Positions 32,881-43,689 are shown, numbered from the stretch's first letter. The stretch is 64,000 bases of DNA from Ascarosepion bandense (GCA_037127315.1 JBBBDQ010000420.1:2089501-2153500), one strand, 5' to 3'. Notes: generated by a model not told the origin, from the letters alone. Numbers and translations: made by a program.

Positions 32881-32944
32881 ATTACCGATATTATCTCTGA
32901 GTTTGAATAATTGATCTTTCACTGGAATAGAAAAATTCAATGAG

Positions 32945-33235
32945 TTTTACTCGTCGCTGGGCATCCTACGTAAACATCCAAGGAAAGCTCTATAACCTGC
33001 AAAAAATTTAAATAAAAATAAAAAAGATTGAAAACGAACAAGCTAATACTTTTTCATTGGCCACCTTATACAAGTCTTACCATGATTTATTATTGTTAGG
33101 AACAGTTTTAACAAAATAACGTATGTAAACAAAACTTGATGACTGACACAGAAAAATGCAAGAACCTCTCGACAAGGGAGTAAAGAAAAGTTCAGATATA
33201 CACAATAAATAGAAAATTGGTATTTTTTAGTATCC
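32945..33235 (+). repeat. RTE-associated repeat segment, copy 1
   Basis: The segment gaaagctctataacctgcaa, gaaaacgaacaagcta and acaagtcttaccatgattta is repeated at about 34900-35075. Its right end (ttgatgactgacacagaaaa and gacaagggagtaaagaaaag) resembles the RT region after YxDD in the RTE family. Confidence 0.5.
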
Positions 33236-33929
33236 TATTCGTTATGGTAATAAGATACCTTCAAAGTTCAAAAGTTCAAAGAGTTTGTTTGTTTGTTTAC
33301 ATGAAATGTGAATTGTGAAGTTAAGATAAGTTTGTTTCGCTGTGTATGTGTGAACAATAGTAGTAATATCCGGATACTGAATCGTTGGTTGTCTTTTTTT
33401 TTTATTGTGAAGTAAAGTCAAAATGGCGTCACTAGTGTGTCGTCTTGAGTGTAAAATGAAAGCAGATATGAATTGCCTTTGTTTCTCTTGCTTTGTTTCT
33501 TGTCAGTACGTGAGGAAGAAAAAGAAATAAAGAATGCAGCATAAAAAAGAAGGTAAGACTCGATTGTTTGGGGGAAAAATCACAGAAATAGATGATGAAG
33601 AAAAAACAACTTATCGTGGGTAATTTTAAGGGGTCAGCAGAAGTGTGTTTTTGTTGGTGTTGTTGTTCCTTTAGTGTTCGTTCGTGTTCTTTGGCTGATT
33701 GACGACTGACTGACTTGACTTGACTGGCGGACTGCTACTGAGGACGTAAATAAATAACTCATTTAGTCACGTGATCGGCTCTGTACACAAATTTAGTTTG
33801 AATCTTATTATTGTAGTATTTTATACCGAAATTTATTTTTTAATTCTGATCTGATTACGTGTGTGCGTTTTCTACTTCTTTTTTTTACTTCAGCTATTCA
33901 CCGTAAAATATAGGATTTTGTATTTTATA
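33236..33929. other. Unassigned insert between RTE remnants
   Basis: It splits two RTE-like pieces. It is T/G-rich with no recognisable coding or terminal repeat, so I cannot say what inserted. Confidence 0.3.
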
Positions 33930-33934
33930 GACTA

Positions 33935-34255
33935 ATGATTGAAACAAGAGAGGATGTATGAATGTTAGCCTAGGATGCAATCTACGAATAGAAAATGTCA
34001 AAATCAAGCTAGTACAGAAGTTTAACTATCAGAAAAAGAATTTTACAGACGATGTAAAACGTAACACAGAAATCCGAAGGTGCACTGAAATAACAGAACA
34101 TGTCATCCATACGCTAATCAAAGTATTAAGAAACAGAAATTTTTTATTAGAAACGAAGAAAACAGAAATTGAATACAAATTAAGATTCCGCTTAATATGA
34201 GGGAGCGAGGTAATGTTCTGGGGCCGAACAAGAATTGATTTCAGAATTAATTTTG
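33935..34255 (+). pseudogene. RTE-like LINE fragment, second subfamily
   Basis: The frame at 33958-34200 reads CNLRIENVKIKLVQKFNYQK then FTDDVKRNTEIRRCTEITEH and LETKKTEIEY. These correspond to the C-NLRIGNxKIKQVxKFxYLG and TEDGKC-TEIRRRI landmarks of RTE elements. The YLG positions are altered and the copy is short. Confidence 0.65.
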
Positions 34256-34639
34256 GTGTTTGGTCATTTAATTAAATTTTGGCAAGCTAGTTGGACATAA
34301 TAGTAATATGGTTATATGAAACCTTGCTTAATGATATTGCATGTCTCCGCGCTTCCCAACTAAGATTTACAGACCATCAGGAAAACCTCTACGGGCAACG
34401 TTCATTTGAATTTAAACGAGTAAACCTGATCTGGATTCTTCTGGCAAATGAAACAGCTTCTCACATCGTCAATCCGTGGAAGTTTGAAGCCTCGTTAATG
34501 TAGCAGCAGAACTGATTTCCATCGGGTAGTTTTTTTTTAAGATTTCGGGTTGTTTGGGAATAGAAGTGTGAACAAATGCAAAATGAAATAAATAAATAAA
34601 AAATTTTACAATTCTAAATAAAATTACCTTTTTTAGACA

Positions 34640-35075
34640 ATGGCAGTAAATAACAGTCTGCTCACAGAAGAATAGGAAAGTTAAGATGTAGTTTTATGTA
34701 CGGATGTTGAGAAATCCATTGACAAAATATGTGTTCAATGAGGTAGTTTTGAGAAAAACGCGAAAGAAAATGTTATTTTTGATGAGGATCAAATAAAAGA
34801 CGGTTGAAATTTCTTGGGAAACATAATAAAGAAAGGCGGCTTAGAGAATTTGACACATACGGGATATAATGAATGCAAGAGTTCACTTGGAAACAACAAG
34901 GAATCATACGTTAAGGGATGCTCTATAATCTGCAAAAAAATAAATAAAAAGAAGATAAGTGAAAAGAAAAAAGTTAAAAACGAACAAGCTATGACTTTTC
35001 AAACCCCTCAGTCTTTATTTCGGCACCCTTATACAAGTTATACCATGATTTATTATTGGTGGGCATTGTTATAGT
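34640..35075 (+). pseudogene. RTE-like LINE C-terminal fragment plus repeat segment
   Basis: It encodes FYVRMLRNPLTKYVFNEVVL then LRKTRKKMLFLMRIK, and in another frame FLGNIIKKGGLENLTHTGYN, the RTE order MLRIPWTEHVCN, RKLxLNIRKRQ, FLGHVMRKEGLENLxLTG. It ends in the 34900-35075 segment duplicated at 32945. Confidence 0.65.
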
Positions 35076-35089
35076 GCCATCCTACTAGA

Positions 35090-35435
35090 AATGGACTCTT
35101 CCTCTTACTATATATAATTACCTGCAGGAGGTAGTTAAGAGCAGCTATGACGACAGCTAGTACGCAATTAAAGCCAGTTACTAGTCAGGCAATAAGCGGC
35201 GTAATTATAGCGTTCAAACGTACTGATTTCTACTTATTACTAATTTACCTTGTTATACTAATACACTATTTTGAACCAGCTTCCTGTGTTCCGTGTCTTA
35301 CTTCCGACCAAAATGGTCACTACAACTTTGCAGCAAAGTTTCGCCTCAACCACTGCGCAACAAATTGGCGACGAAGATTTACGTTAAGATTTGCCACAAC
35401 AAATTGGCGACGAAAATCAACAACAGGCACTCTTA
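35090..35435 (+). mobile_element. LTR-like segment with doubled PBS-like motif
   Basis: Two copies of caacaaattggcgacgaa, about 45 bp apart (35367 and 35397 region), resemble the primer-binding-site zone that follows the 5' LTR in Ty3/Gypsy-type retrotransposons. The preceding ~250 bp (from ggtagttaagagcagctatg) would be the LTR. No gag or pol follows; the next DNA is RTE-like. Weak evidence. Confidence 0.35.
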
Positions 35436-35610
35436 ACAACATAAGATATGAAAATGACACTTGATGGTGGACACCGAAAAACACAATAATCTTTAGACAA
35501 GGGAGTAAAGGAAAATTCATAATGCGTTTGGGTAAAAGAATTGTGTAAAAACATGAACTAGAAAAAAGAGAAAAGGGAAAACCTTCATTACCAGTAACAA
35601 AAATAGTATG
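35436..35610 (+). pseudogene. RTE-like fragment
   Basis: It starts NNIRYENDT, an RTE-like NNIRYADDT with the catalytic Asp pair altered to Asn-Asp, followed by a decayed region matching the fragment near 33125-33230. Confidence 0.5.
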
Positions 35611-35754
35611 AAGATCTATAGATTTTGAAATTGTGATCAAAAGAGCTACCGAAATTGTTTGTATGGTAACTTAAATTTATATTAGTAGAATACGTGTTAC
35701 ATGAATGTGTGTTTGATTGGAACAAAATATTTTTATTCCACTAGGATATTACTA

Positions 35755-36065
35755 AAGTTTATTGTCTTCCGTTTTCCGAGTGGTTACATCGTTCGCTTTC
35801 TGTCCATGAAGCTCGGGTTCGAATCTCACCATGATCGATTTATCAGGAAGGTGACGATGTTATCGGTCTGGATGAAACAATCCCAGCGTATGGTAGTTTT
35901 GGAAAGCTCCTGAAAACCATACCATGAGTTAACCCAAGCCGTGGGAGTGAAACTGGGTAGACGAAACCCCTTGAGAGCCGTCGATCGTAGCATGAAATTG
36001 CAAGTCATCATGACCGAGGGTTTGAGCATTGTACTGGCCTTGTTCAGACTGTTGATCACGCCAGA
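35755..36065 (+). repeat. tRNA-derived SINE with a long body
   Basis: The head has ttccgagtggttacatcgtt (A-box-like) and gctcgggttcgaatctcacc (B box) at tRNA spacing. The body (accataccatgagttaaccc, ccttgagagccgtcgatcg, gactgttgatcacg) is non-coding, and related sequence (gctgccgatcaaagg) occurs near 51640. The frame on each strand is accidental. Confidence 0.7.
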
Positions 36066-36139
36066 TAACGCGCTCTCTCCCAGAAACTGTAACTAAGGTC
36101 CTCTCAACATAGTTGCAGTATAAACCACAGGTGTTAAAT

Positions 36140-36235
36140 GTACCTGAGCAAGTGTCTGCAACGAAGATTAGCTAGTCGTTCTGGAAGAGTGACATCTTTG
36201 GATACGAATGGCTGGCCATTTAATGAGAAATAAAA
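36140..36235. repeat. Dispersed repeat fragment
   Basis: It contains cctgagcaagtgtctgcaac and ggatacgaatggctggcca, the reverse complement of the fragment at 4567-4620 with extra internal sequence. Confidence 0.5.
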
Positions 36236-36264
36236 ATGCTCTGAGATTGGTAACGGCTAGGTGG

Positions 36265-36445
36265 TTCGATGCTTTTTAATCAATTTACCCCAAAAAGGTG
36301 ACAATTTTAGTATGACACACGAGAGTCAAGGATAATGAAACGACTTTAGAGGAAACTGGAAATCCAGTCCTAAACAGGAGATAATGGGATAAATCTCTAC
36401 TAATCAAAATTCACAGGAGTTGGAACCCAAATTCAAAACTATCTA
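36265..36445 (-). repeat. SINE-C, decayed
   Basis: It keeps gaaatccagtcctaaacagg, agataatgggataaatctct and ctatctactcc in SINE-C order, with the LINE-like tail reduced to tttaccccaaaaaggtgaca. Confidence 0.6.
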
Positions 36446-36449
36446 CTCC

Positions 36450-37090
36450 TATAAATTTTACTGGAAATATTTTGAATCGCCATTATTGGCTGTCGGCCAG
36501 CATTTTTATTGTAAAAAAGATACACCACTCTTCTCTTATAAATTGTGCATCTGAAGAAGATAGCAGATTAATCGAAACGACGTAAACGACGTAGACAATT
36601 ATTTAGACAGCCTAAACAACGTAAAGAATGATAATGATTCTCTTCTAAGTTATAGCATCTTTCAAGTTATTTATTGATGTCATTTTGAGTTTTTGTTACC
36701 CAGCGTTAAGCATAAATCGTGAGGTTTGACGAAACTGATTAAATAACCAATTCTATTTGTGTTAAGTGAGTGATTCACTTTTCCCATCGGAGACAGCGAA
36801 TCTACTTGTTACTTTGACTAGAAACAATTCGGGTTTCTAAGTATACGTAATTCGCTTTGAGGGGTTTTGATAAAGTAATGTAAAAATTAAAGAACAGAAC
36901 AAAAGATATGGAGAAACACGCCAGCAATACACAGAAACCTTCTTAGTTAAGTATTCAGTGATAATTTTATTTATTTCGAGAACTCTACGTGATGTGTGTA
37001 AGCAAACGCTGTGCATTTTTTATGCTTCTGAAAGGTAATCAATACAAAACAGACATCATTGAACTCAAAAAGAAATTAATATATGTCGTT
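36450..37090. other. Unassigned AT-rich DNA
   Basis: A small direct repeat (aaacgacgtaaacgacgtag) occurs near 36575. No other signal. Confidence 0.3.
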
Positions 37091-37094
37091 TATA

Positions 37095-37235
37095 TATAAC
37101 CCAATCCCATATCACGTGAAAATATCGGTTCTCAGAGGATCAGGCAAGTTAAGCAGCATTGAGCCTGGCAGTAATTAGATGGGTGAACGTTTAGAAATAC
37201 CAGCTGCTGTGAGCTTGGGGATATGCATTCATCCT
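37095..37235 (+). repeat. 5S rRNA-derived head, 5' fragment of a composite SINE
   Basis: It reads atatcacgtgaaaatatcgg, caagttaagcagcattgagc, tagatgggtgaacgtttaga and aataccagctgctgtgagct, a decayed 5S rRNA-like unit. The next bases (ggatatgcatt) match the composite's tRNA head ggatgtgcgtt apart from two G-to-A changes. The sequence is then interrupted by the LINE-1f tail. Confidence 0.65.
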
Positions 37236-37244
37236 TTCTTTTTT

Positions 37245-37299
37245 CTTTTTAAATAATTTCACCGTAAGCAAGGCAGGATCACCACTGGTGCGCAAGAAC

Positions 37300-37346
<47 letters not shown>

Positions 37347-37925
37347 AACAAGGTACAGGGATATCGAAGAAAGGATAAGAGACAGATAGAATTCAAAGAG
37401 ATAGAAGATGGAAATTGAGCTTGAATTAAAACTTTCGAAGATTGTAGCTATCAGGGAAGCAAGTAAATGGAAAGGAGTTCCACAGACAGAAAGTTCGAGA
37501 AAATTAACTGTTAGTGTACAAGAGGCGGTTGGATTTAACTATTTCAGCGATAAAAGGGACCTTGGTACCAATCTAGTAGCACGTATCAGAAAGAATCTCG
37601 TTCGAGTAGTTGCCATGAAAATACTTGTAGAACAGACGAAGGGAAGCCACATCACGTCAATGAGAAAGTGACTGAAGGCGAGTTGCCAAGTCAGGATCGA
37701 TTATATTGTAGATCTTTCTTTGGGTTTTGTCAAGAACCTTGAGAGGAATAGCAAGATAATTCGACCAGATGCAAAAAAAAAAAAAAAGAAAAAAAATTTC
37801 TGGCCCGGCAGAGCGGCCAAAACTTCCTAGCAGTAGACGAAGCAGTAGATTTAATGTAGTCGTTCCACTACAGATCAGTTGAAAGTGTGAGAACAAGAAG
37901 GCGTAGTGCGTTCCTCTCTCTCTCT
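37245..37925 (-). pseudogene. LINE-1f C-terminal fragment
   Basis: The minus strand encodes PLKVLDKTQRKIYNIIDPDL then ATRLQSLSH, preceded by remnants of the ESxLHIYKSTIRP region. The 3' tail with aatttcaccgtaagcaagg lies at about 37250-37290 and the (ga)n run at 37303-37345 sits inside the 3' UTR. An A-tract occupies 37774-37797 and a (ct)n run about 37913-37934. An internal deletion removed part of the RT C terminus. Confidence 0.75.
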
Positions 37926-38022
37926 CTCTCTCTACGATTGTTAGTTTTATTCCTGTCCCTGTAGATACAATTTTCTTTCCACCGGTGTCCTGGATATCTT
38001 TGCTTGAATATATTTCTGACTT

Positions 38023-38729
38023 GATCGGGTGTAATGAAAGTTTTAAAACTAATCCATGGTCCTGGAGCTCAGACTCTTTGGACGTTGGCACGAAAGACTA
38101 AAAAGCAATAGTTGTTTCCAGTTAAAGCGAAACCGCAAACTGAAAGAAAAATGAATGGATGTAAGTCAAATTTTGATTTCCTGGTATCGATATCAAATAA
38201 GCTTTTTAGTCGTAAACTAAATTTTGAAGGCTAGATAAGTCCCATGAGTAAATGGTATCACGGCTGAAACTAAGAATTACAATTATACCTACTTAGAGCC
38301 AAATCCGAAGCAAAAACTAAAATAAAAAGGCTGAAAAAATACAGACATACAGGCAGATAAGCAGACACAGACACAAACATCTTGACTTTTATATATTTAT
38401 ATATATTATCGATTTTCTGCACTATTGTAAGAACTGCAACCTTGAAACTTCTGAATATCGTTTCTTATGTCTTTATCTATGAGTGTATCAAATTTGATTA
38501 AAATCGGACTACTCCTTCTATAACTCGATATTTTTGATTATCGATTTTCGATATTTATCCGGGGTACCTCGACACAAAATCTAGCTAAGAACACTCGCAG
38601 ACGCTTATAGTACAACTGTGTAAATTTTCAAGAAAATCGGTTCAGCCGTTTGGGAGTCTATAGGTAACGGACGGACACACACACACATACACACACAGCG
38701 ACAAAGTTTCATTTAGAAATAAGTTTAGA
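38023..38729 (-). mobile_element. Non-autonomous Helitron, copy 3 (3'-truncated)
   Basis: On the minus strand the 5' end is A|TCTAAACTTATTTCTAAAT, matching the 5' end of the copy at 58383. It continues with ggctgaaccgattttcttga and gcgtctgcgagtgttcttag. It runs on through a block shared with the 59.0-kb copy (gtgccaacgtccaa; ctgagctccag-accatgga) but stops at acaccc-ga, lacking the final hairpin and CTAG. The AT tract is short here. Confidence 0.8.
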
Positions 38730-38814
38730 TATAGTTATCCTGTCCTGCTATTATAAGTGATTCAGTTTCTATATATTTTGCTTTTTTTCTTCATCTGCGC
38801 CCACAATCCTGACA

Positions 38815-38995
38815 AGATTGAAATAGATCGCCCGGTTCACACTCCACCTACGTCTATTGATCAGGTGAAGAGGCTCATCCCTTGTTCAATGTTTAGGATG
38901 TGGTTTCCGGCTTTCTTTTTTCCAATCTTTTCACTCTTACGTAGCCCCCTGCGCATCAGTGGCGTTACCGCCTTGCCTGGGTTGATAGGGTGAAA
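38815..38995 (+). repeat. SINE-C, full length
   Basis: It runs from gatcgcccggttcacactcc to gcgttaccgccttgcctggg and gtgaaaaaaag, ending in the LINE-1f-like tail with a short A-rich end. This is the clearest copy for the element's sense orientation. Confidence 0.75.
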
Positions 38996-39445
38996 AAAAG
39001 TTTTATTTCCCCTTTTAAAGTAGAAATATTACTTTTCATTTGGTGACGGTATCAAGGGAAAAACTCAAGTACAAATGGCAGATTTCCCCACGTTTTCACG
39101 TCTTTCCACCATATCTTTTTACTGTATTCTTTTCTTCCATTTCATGCCTCTAATCTTTTCGCACTCATCAAAGCTTTGCTCCGATTGTTAATGCCAACAG
39201 TTTGTCTACAAAGATTTTCGGTTGTGCTGCGAACTTTAGGCGGAAGTGAGTCACAAGTATTCGGAAGCTGCAATTAATGGTGGTCTACCGACATCAAAGA
39301 CAGCTCACCTGACAATATCTAATATATTCTTTTGACATAATTCATTCTTGTTTTTTTTAAGAAAGACTAAAACGGATGTTTTCATAATGAATATTGAATG
39401 ATTGAGAGAAATTAGTAATTTTTCTAGAAAAATGAAGACTTTTTT
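38996..39445. other. Unassigned spacer
   Basis: No recognised repeat or gene signal. Confidence 0.3.
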
Positions 39446-39449
39446 TTTT

Positions 39450-39645
39450 AATCATATCACCCCAAGCAAGGCGATAATGCCACTGATGCGCAGAGGGCTA
39501 CGTAATGGTGAAAAGAATGGAAAAGAGAAAGCCGGAAACCACATCCTAACCAGGAAACAAGGGATGAGCCTCTTCACCTGTTCAATAGACGTGGGTGGAT
39601 GTGAACCCGGCGATAGTTTAGTCTATCTACTCCAATTGAAAAAAA
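39450..39645 (-). repeat. SINE-C, full length
   Basis: It has atcaccccaagcaaggcgat, accacatcctaaccaggaaa, ctcttcacctgttcaataga and ctatctactccaattgaaaa, matching the other copies in order. Confidence 0.75.
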
Positions 39646-39699
39646 TAAAAAAAATAAAGAAAAGACAAGAGAAAAAAGATTGGACTGGCAGCTTGGCCT

Positions 39700-39905
39700 G
39701 CAAGTGACTGGAAAGGTATTAATCCGTCTGTTCCCTCCAGTTATGGGTTAAATAATAGATTGGGTTCTATAGTCTTGGCTTTGCATACAGTCTACTGCAG
39801 AAATCAATGGCAACATACTGCGGGATAATCTTCTGCCAAGTCAGTCATGTCTCTTTCAAGATCTGATCGCCCAAGCGTGTATCACATATGACTGACTGAT
39901 ATCTC
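39700..39905 (+). repeat. SINE-A, 5'-truncated
   Basis: It starts inside the body (actggaaaggtattaatccg) and includes ggcaacatactgcgggataa, tgatcgcccaagcgtgtatc and a tgactgactgat tail. It abuts a minus-strand RTE fragment. Confidence 0.75.
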
Positions 39906-40100
39906 TGTGAATATCCCTTGCTATGGACGTTAGCGATCATTGCTCCCCACAATTTCCTGTTTTTTTTTTTTTTTTTGTCATTCTTAACAAATTTAGTTTT
40001 TCTTATTATTTCTCCTAAACCTTGTTCTGCCACATAAGCTCACTAGGTAGGTTATGTACCTCTTTCCTCTGTCTCTTCAATATCACCTGTGAATATCAAA
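39905..40100 (-). pseudogene. RTE-like LINE C-terminal fragment
   Basis: The minus strand encodes MAEQGLGEIIRKTKFVKNDK and RKLWGAMIANVHSKGYSQ, the RTE C-terminal pattern W-EQGLGEIPRK-x-RKLW-MIA-V. Confidence 0.65.
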
Positions 40101-40169
40101 ATTTGATAAAATAATGAGACCTTTCCACCAATCTAGTACTGTACTTGAATAAGTTTAGGTAATATTATC

Positions 40170-40385
40170 ATGAAAGTATTCAGACAAGACATAAGGCTTT
40201 GTTAAAAAGTGACTGAAGCTGAGATATCAGGTCAGGTTCATCAACATTGCAGATTTTCTTTGGGTTTTATCGACAATTTCTAAATATATAGCAAAAGTAT
40301 CACACCATATGTAGCAGCAATATTTAAATCATGGATGAATAAGAGATTTATAAAAACGTAAGCGGACATATTTTATTTAATGGAT
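40170..40385 (-). pseudogene. LINE-1f C-terminal fragment
   Basis: Minus-strand remnants of the region around YKSTIRP-x-EYCCHIW and the ICNVDEPDL-like stretch; matching plus-strand text includes gcagattttctttgggtttt and ttaaatcatggatgaat. Strongly decayed. Confidence 0.5.
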
Positions 40386-40394
40386 TATTAATTT

Positions 40395-40685
40395 TTGTTA
40401 GGATGTGCAGTGGATATCGGGGAGCCGAGTTCTAATTCCAGTTAAATCCCTTGCATTCACTTACGCGCAAATACCCTTGGGAAAGGTATTCATCCGTTTC
40501 TTCCCTCCAGTTATGGGTTAAATAACAGGACAGATTGGGTTCTATAGCCTTGGCTGGCAACCAGTCTACCGCAGAAATTAATGGCAACCTACTGCAGGAT
40601 AATCTTCTGCCCAGTCAGTCATGTCTCTTTCGAGACATGATCGCCCAACCGTGTATCACGTATGACACTTAACTGACTGACTGTG
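40395..40685 (+). repeat. SINE-A with a deletion in the tRNA head
   Basis: It starts ggatgtgcagtggatatcgg, missing about 9 bp of the usual head, and lacks the cggaacgagaaa segment of the anticodon-arm region. From acttacgcgcaaataccctt to cttaactgactgactg it is close to the consensus. Confidence 0.8.
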
Positions 40686-40689
40686 TCTT

Positions 40690-41130
40690 GTTCCGCCATC
40701 CATTTTTTTTTTTTGTAGCTCGCTAGGTAGTTTATACGTTCTTTTCCTCTGTCCCTCTTGCCTTTATTCTGTCCAATTCTTCAAGTCTCTCCTTTTCTTG
40801 ATTAAGTGTCTGATAGAAGACCGGTTGCTTTAAGCTTGAGGATCTACATTCGTTTACTATACAAATGACAGTTTTTTTCTGATGTCTGTATATACATAAT
40901 TCCTTTCGACGACGTTCTCTGTATATTTAACTAAGTGTTCTTTTTTTGTGTGTTTCTGTCTTTTCTAAATATTTATCATTGCCCACATGTTCGGTTCATG
41001 TTAACCTCAGCATCCTTATGTAGAACCACATTTCTGTTACTTCAAGTCTCTTTTTCATCTGTCTAGCATTCACTGCCATTTTGGAGGACTGCAATACTAT
41101 TTTCTTTGGTTCTAATTTTTTTTTCTGTTT
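40690..41130 (-). pseudogene. RTE-like LINE fragment
   Basis: The plus text catgttaacctcagcatcct and accacatttctgttacttca and gtctctttttcatctg is the complement of the RTE coding stretch KMK-RLEATEMWFYxRMLRx. The 3' part (gctcgctaggtag, ttcctctgtccctcttgcc) matches the tail of the fragment at 39905-40100. Confidence 0.6.
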
Positions 41131-41134
41131 CTTA

Positions 41135-41415
41135 AAAGATGGTTCTCTACGAACATATCTGTGTTAATATTATTCTTTATATAAGGTGTCCCCCTAAGAT
41201 GTCGGCGATCATCGAATTAAATAAAATTATTATAACTCCAAAACTGAACTGCTCTCTATTAATCATCTCATAGACGCGCCTCTACTTTCCATCATCATGG
41301 CTGATGCTAACCTCCAAGAGATTGACTCCGTGCTCCGTGCGCCTTCTGTAGCTATAATTCTCGGCTGGCATAAAGTGAAAACACTACATTAAATCCATTG
41401 TTGGGTCAGCTGATT
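41135..41415. other. Unassigned spacer
   Basis: It includes aaggtgtccccctaagatgt near 41183, which looks like a transposon terminal sequence, but I could not find its partner. Confidence 0.3.
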
Positions 41416-41419
41416 TGAA

Positions 41420-41995
41420 ATTTGACTCACTTTGTAGGGTTGATAATTTTTCTTTCCCGAATCTGTTTACATACCTATATTCGTCCATGCTTAGAATTTG
41501 CTTTCACATATTATTCAATCCTTCAGGTGTATATCTAGAGAACCTTAATAAAATCTAAAGAAGGATCAGCAATATTATTGGTTCTAATCTGGCATCTAGG
41601 TTCCCATCTTTTTCCCACTGCCGCAATCTAACCTCCCTGTGCATTTTTTAAATAAATATTTCCATGATAATTATTCGAATTATCTCTAAGCTATGTTATC
41701 TAGACTTTATGAATTTACATACAACTAAACCGAGTTAAAGACTCATCAATTTAACGTTGATGCAATCCTAAGTTACATGCTATCTGCTTCTTTCCTCGCA
41801 CTTCTCGCTTGTGGAATTCCCTTTCGACTCCATGCTTTACAGTCAATCTTCAAAAGTTTAAATGCCAATCGCTTTTTAATGTCTTTCTTACACTATTTTT
41901 TTATCTTGCTTTTAGCAAAGTTTCTATTTTTCAATTCTTTCATGCCAAGTAACCTTATTATGTCTTAATGACCTTACTGGCTTGCTTGAGGTGAT
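41420..41995 (+). pseudogene. LINE-1f C-terminal fragment with tail
   Basis: It encodes in changing frames ISNIIGSNLASRFPSFSHCR then NLTSLCIF, and MLSASFLALLACGIPFRLHA, corresponding to CNxIxPDLAxRLxSxSHxRDVASLC and SFFSRTxxLWNSLP. The 3' part has cttgcttgaggtgatagcga near 41975, the LINE-1f tail. It ends head-on against a minus-strand LINE-1f copy. Confidence 0.7.
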
Positions 41996-42057
41996 AGCGA
42001 ATGAAAGCAAAAACATAATCTGACTTACGAAAATAATAGGAAAGATATAAATATATA

Positions 42058-42765
42058 TATACATTTTTTTAATCATATCACCCCGAGCAAGGCGGTAGCG
42101 CCACTGATGTGCAGGGGGCTACATAAAAGTAAAAAGATCAGGTAGGAGAGAGTGAAGAGAAAGACGAACCAGTTAGAAAGGAGCAAGAGAAGGATGGGGA
42201 TACAGGTGTGATGACAGTTGCAAAGGTGGAGAGAAAGGAAAGGATATACAGGGTGGTGAAGAAAGAACTAGAGTCAAGTGGTTAAGATATGAGTATTGAG
42301 ATTGCATTTAAATTCCTGGAGGTTGTAACCGTCAGGAAAGCAAGAATATGGAAGCGAGTTCCACAGGCGGGAAGTGCGAGAAAAGAAGCTGTAGGAGTAG
42401 AATTGTCGTCTGCATTTGGTCAGTCTGACTGTGAATGGGTGAGACCCAGTTGCCAGTCTAGTTGCACGAGTAAACACCTGTTGCTGAGGCACCAGTGACT
42501 TAAGTTCGTTGGAGCAGAAGCCATGAAAGTATTTTTAGAACAGACAAAGAGAAGCCACATGCCGTTGGAGATAAAGAGGCTGGAGTCGAGCCACCAAGTC
42601 GGTACTTATCACATTACTGATTCTCCTTTGGAGCCTGTCAAGAACACTGAGATGAACATCAGGGGCGCCTGACTATATATGGCAGCAGTACTTCATGCAC
42701 GGACGAATGGTTGATTTGTATATATGCAGGATGGATTCAGGCGGGAAAATCATCCTGAGCCGACA
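42058..42765 (-). pseudogene. LINE-1f C-terminal fragment with tail
   Basis: The minus strand encodes QQVFTRATRLATGSHPFTVR then LTKCRRQFYSYSFFSRTSRL and WNSLPYSCFPDGYNLQEFKC, close to the copy at 12490-13865. The 3' UTR ends in the tail at 42063-42120. It is among the less decayed copies, with one long open stretch (42274-42492). It is truncated at the YKSTIRP region near 42765. Confidence 0.85.
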
Positions 42766-42814
42766 ATACTGATAATACTTCTCATAATAGTTCTCATAAA
42801 TATACAATTGAACT

Positions 42815-43575
42815 GTAACTCATCTATGGCAGTGAATGCTGAACAATCTCCTAAAATACTCGAGCCATCAGAAATGTGATACTACAGAAGGATACTGAGA
42901 ATACCTTAGACCGAACATGGGAACAGCAACGAAGCAAAAGGCAAACTAAAACTTAGAATCAGAAAGAGACAGTTCACATTTCTGGGGTGTATAATGAGAA
43001 AAGAGGGCTTGGAGAATTTAACACTCCCAGGACATAGTGAAGGCAAGAGAAAGAAAAGAAGGCAGAGATTAACTCAAGGAACAAACAGTCAGTGATACAC
43101 GCTTGGGCGATCATATCTCGAGAGAGACATGACTAACTGAGCAGAAGATTATCCCGCACTAGGTTGCCATTTTTTATAATCATATCGCCCCAAGCAAGGT
43201 ATTTTACTGCCACTGTTTTGCAGGGGGCTACATAGAAGGTAAGTTATGAATATAAGTGACTGGTTATGGCGGTGTCAGGAAGTGGGTAAGAGAATTACTT
43301 TCTGCGGTAGACTGGTTGCCAGCCAAGGCTACAGAACCCAATCTGTCTTGTTATTTAACCCATAACTGGAGGAAAGAGACGGATGGATACTTTTCCCAAG
43401 GTGCCTAAGTGAATGCAAGGAATTCAACTGGAATTCGAACTCGGCTCCTCGATAGCTCATTCCAGGCCGATATTCACTGCACCTCAGAAAGTAGATAAAC
43501 ATGCCTCAGAACTACGAAGAATAAGAAATTGGGGAGACCATTCACGTCCTGAAAGGTCACGGCATGGAGAAGGTG
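42815..43575 (+). pseudogene. RTE-like LINE fragment split by a SINE
   Basis: 42815-43075 encodes LIYGSECWTIS, YRRILRIP and RQFTFLGCIMRKEGLENLTL-type sequence. After the SINE-A at 43078-43490, 43495-43575 encodes NWGDHSRPERSRHG in one frame and the corresponding KxKLGRPFTS-KGHG in another, the end of the RTE protein. The SINE therefore probably interrupted it, with some sequence loss. Confidence 0.55.
43078..43490 (-). repeat. SINE-A interrupted by a LINE-1f/SINE-C tail fragment
   Basis: The SINE-A minus-strand sequence runs from aacagtcagtgatacacgct to cgcactaggttgccatt, is interrupted at about 43169-43293 by a segment with atcatatcgccccaagcaag and tttgcagggggctacataga, then resumes with actttctgcggtagactgg to the head gatattcactgcacc. 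The interruption sits precisely inside the ttgccatt-actttctgcgg block. Confidence 0.75.
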
Positions 43576-43617
43576 TAAGACAACAATGCTTGTGATTCCA
43601 CTAGAGAAATATTTTTT

Positions 43618-43680
43618 TCTCACACGCACGCGCGTACACAAACAAACACAGACACACACACACACACACACACACATATG
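43618..43680. repeat. (CA)n-rich microsatellite
   Basis: Cacgcacgcgcg followed by about 10 ca units and acacaaacaaacacagac-type variants. Confidence 0.9.
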
Positions 43681-43689
43681 CGTGCAGGT

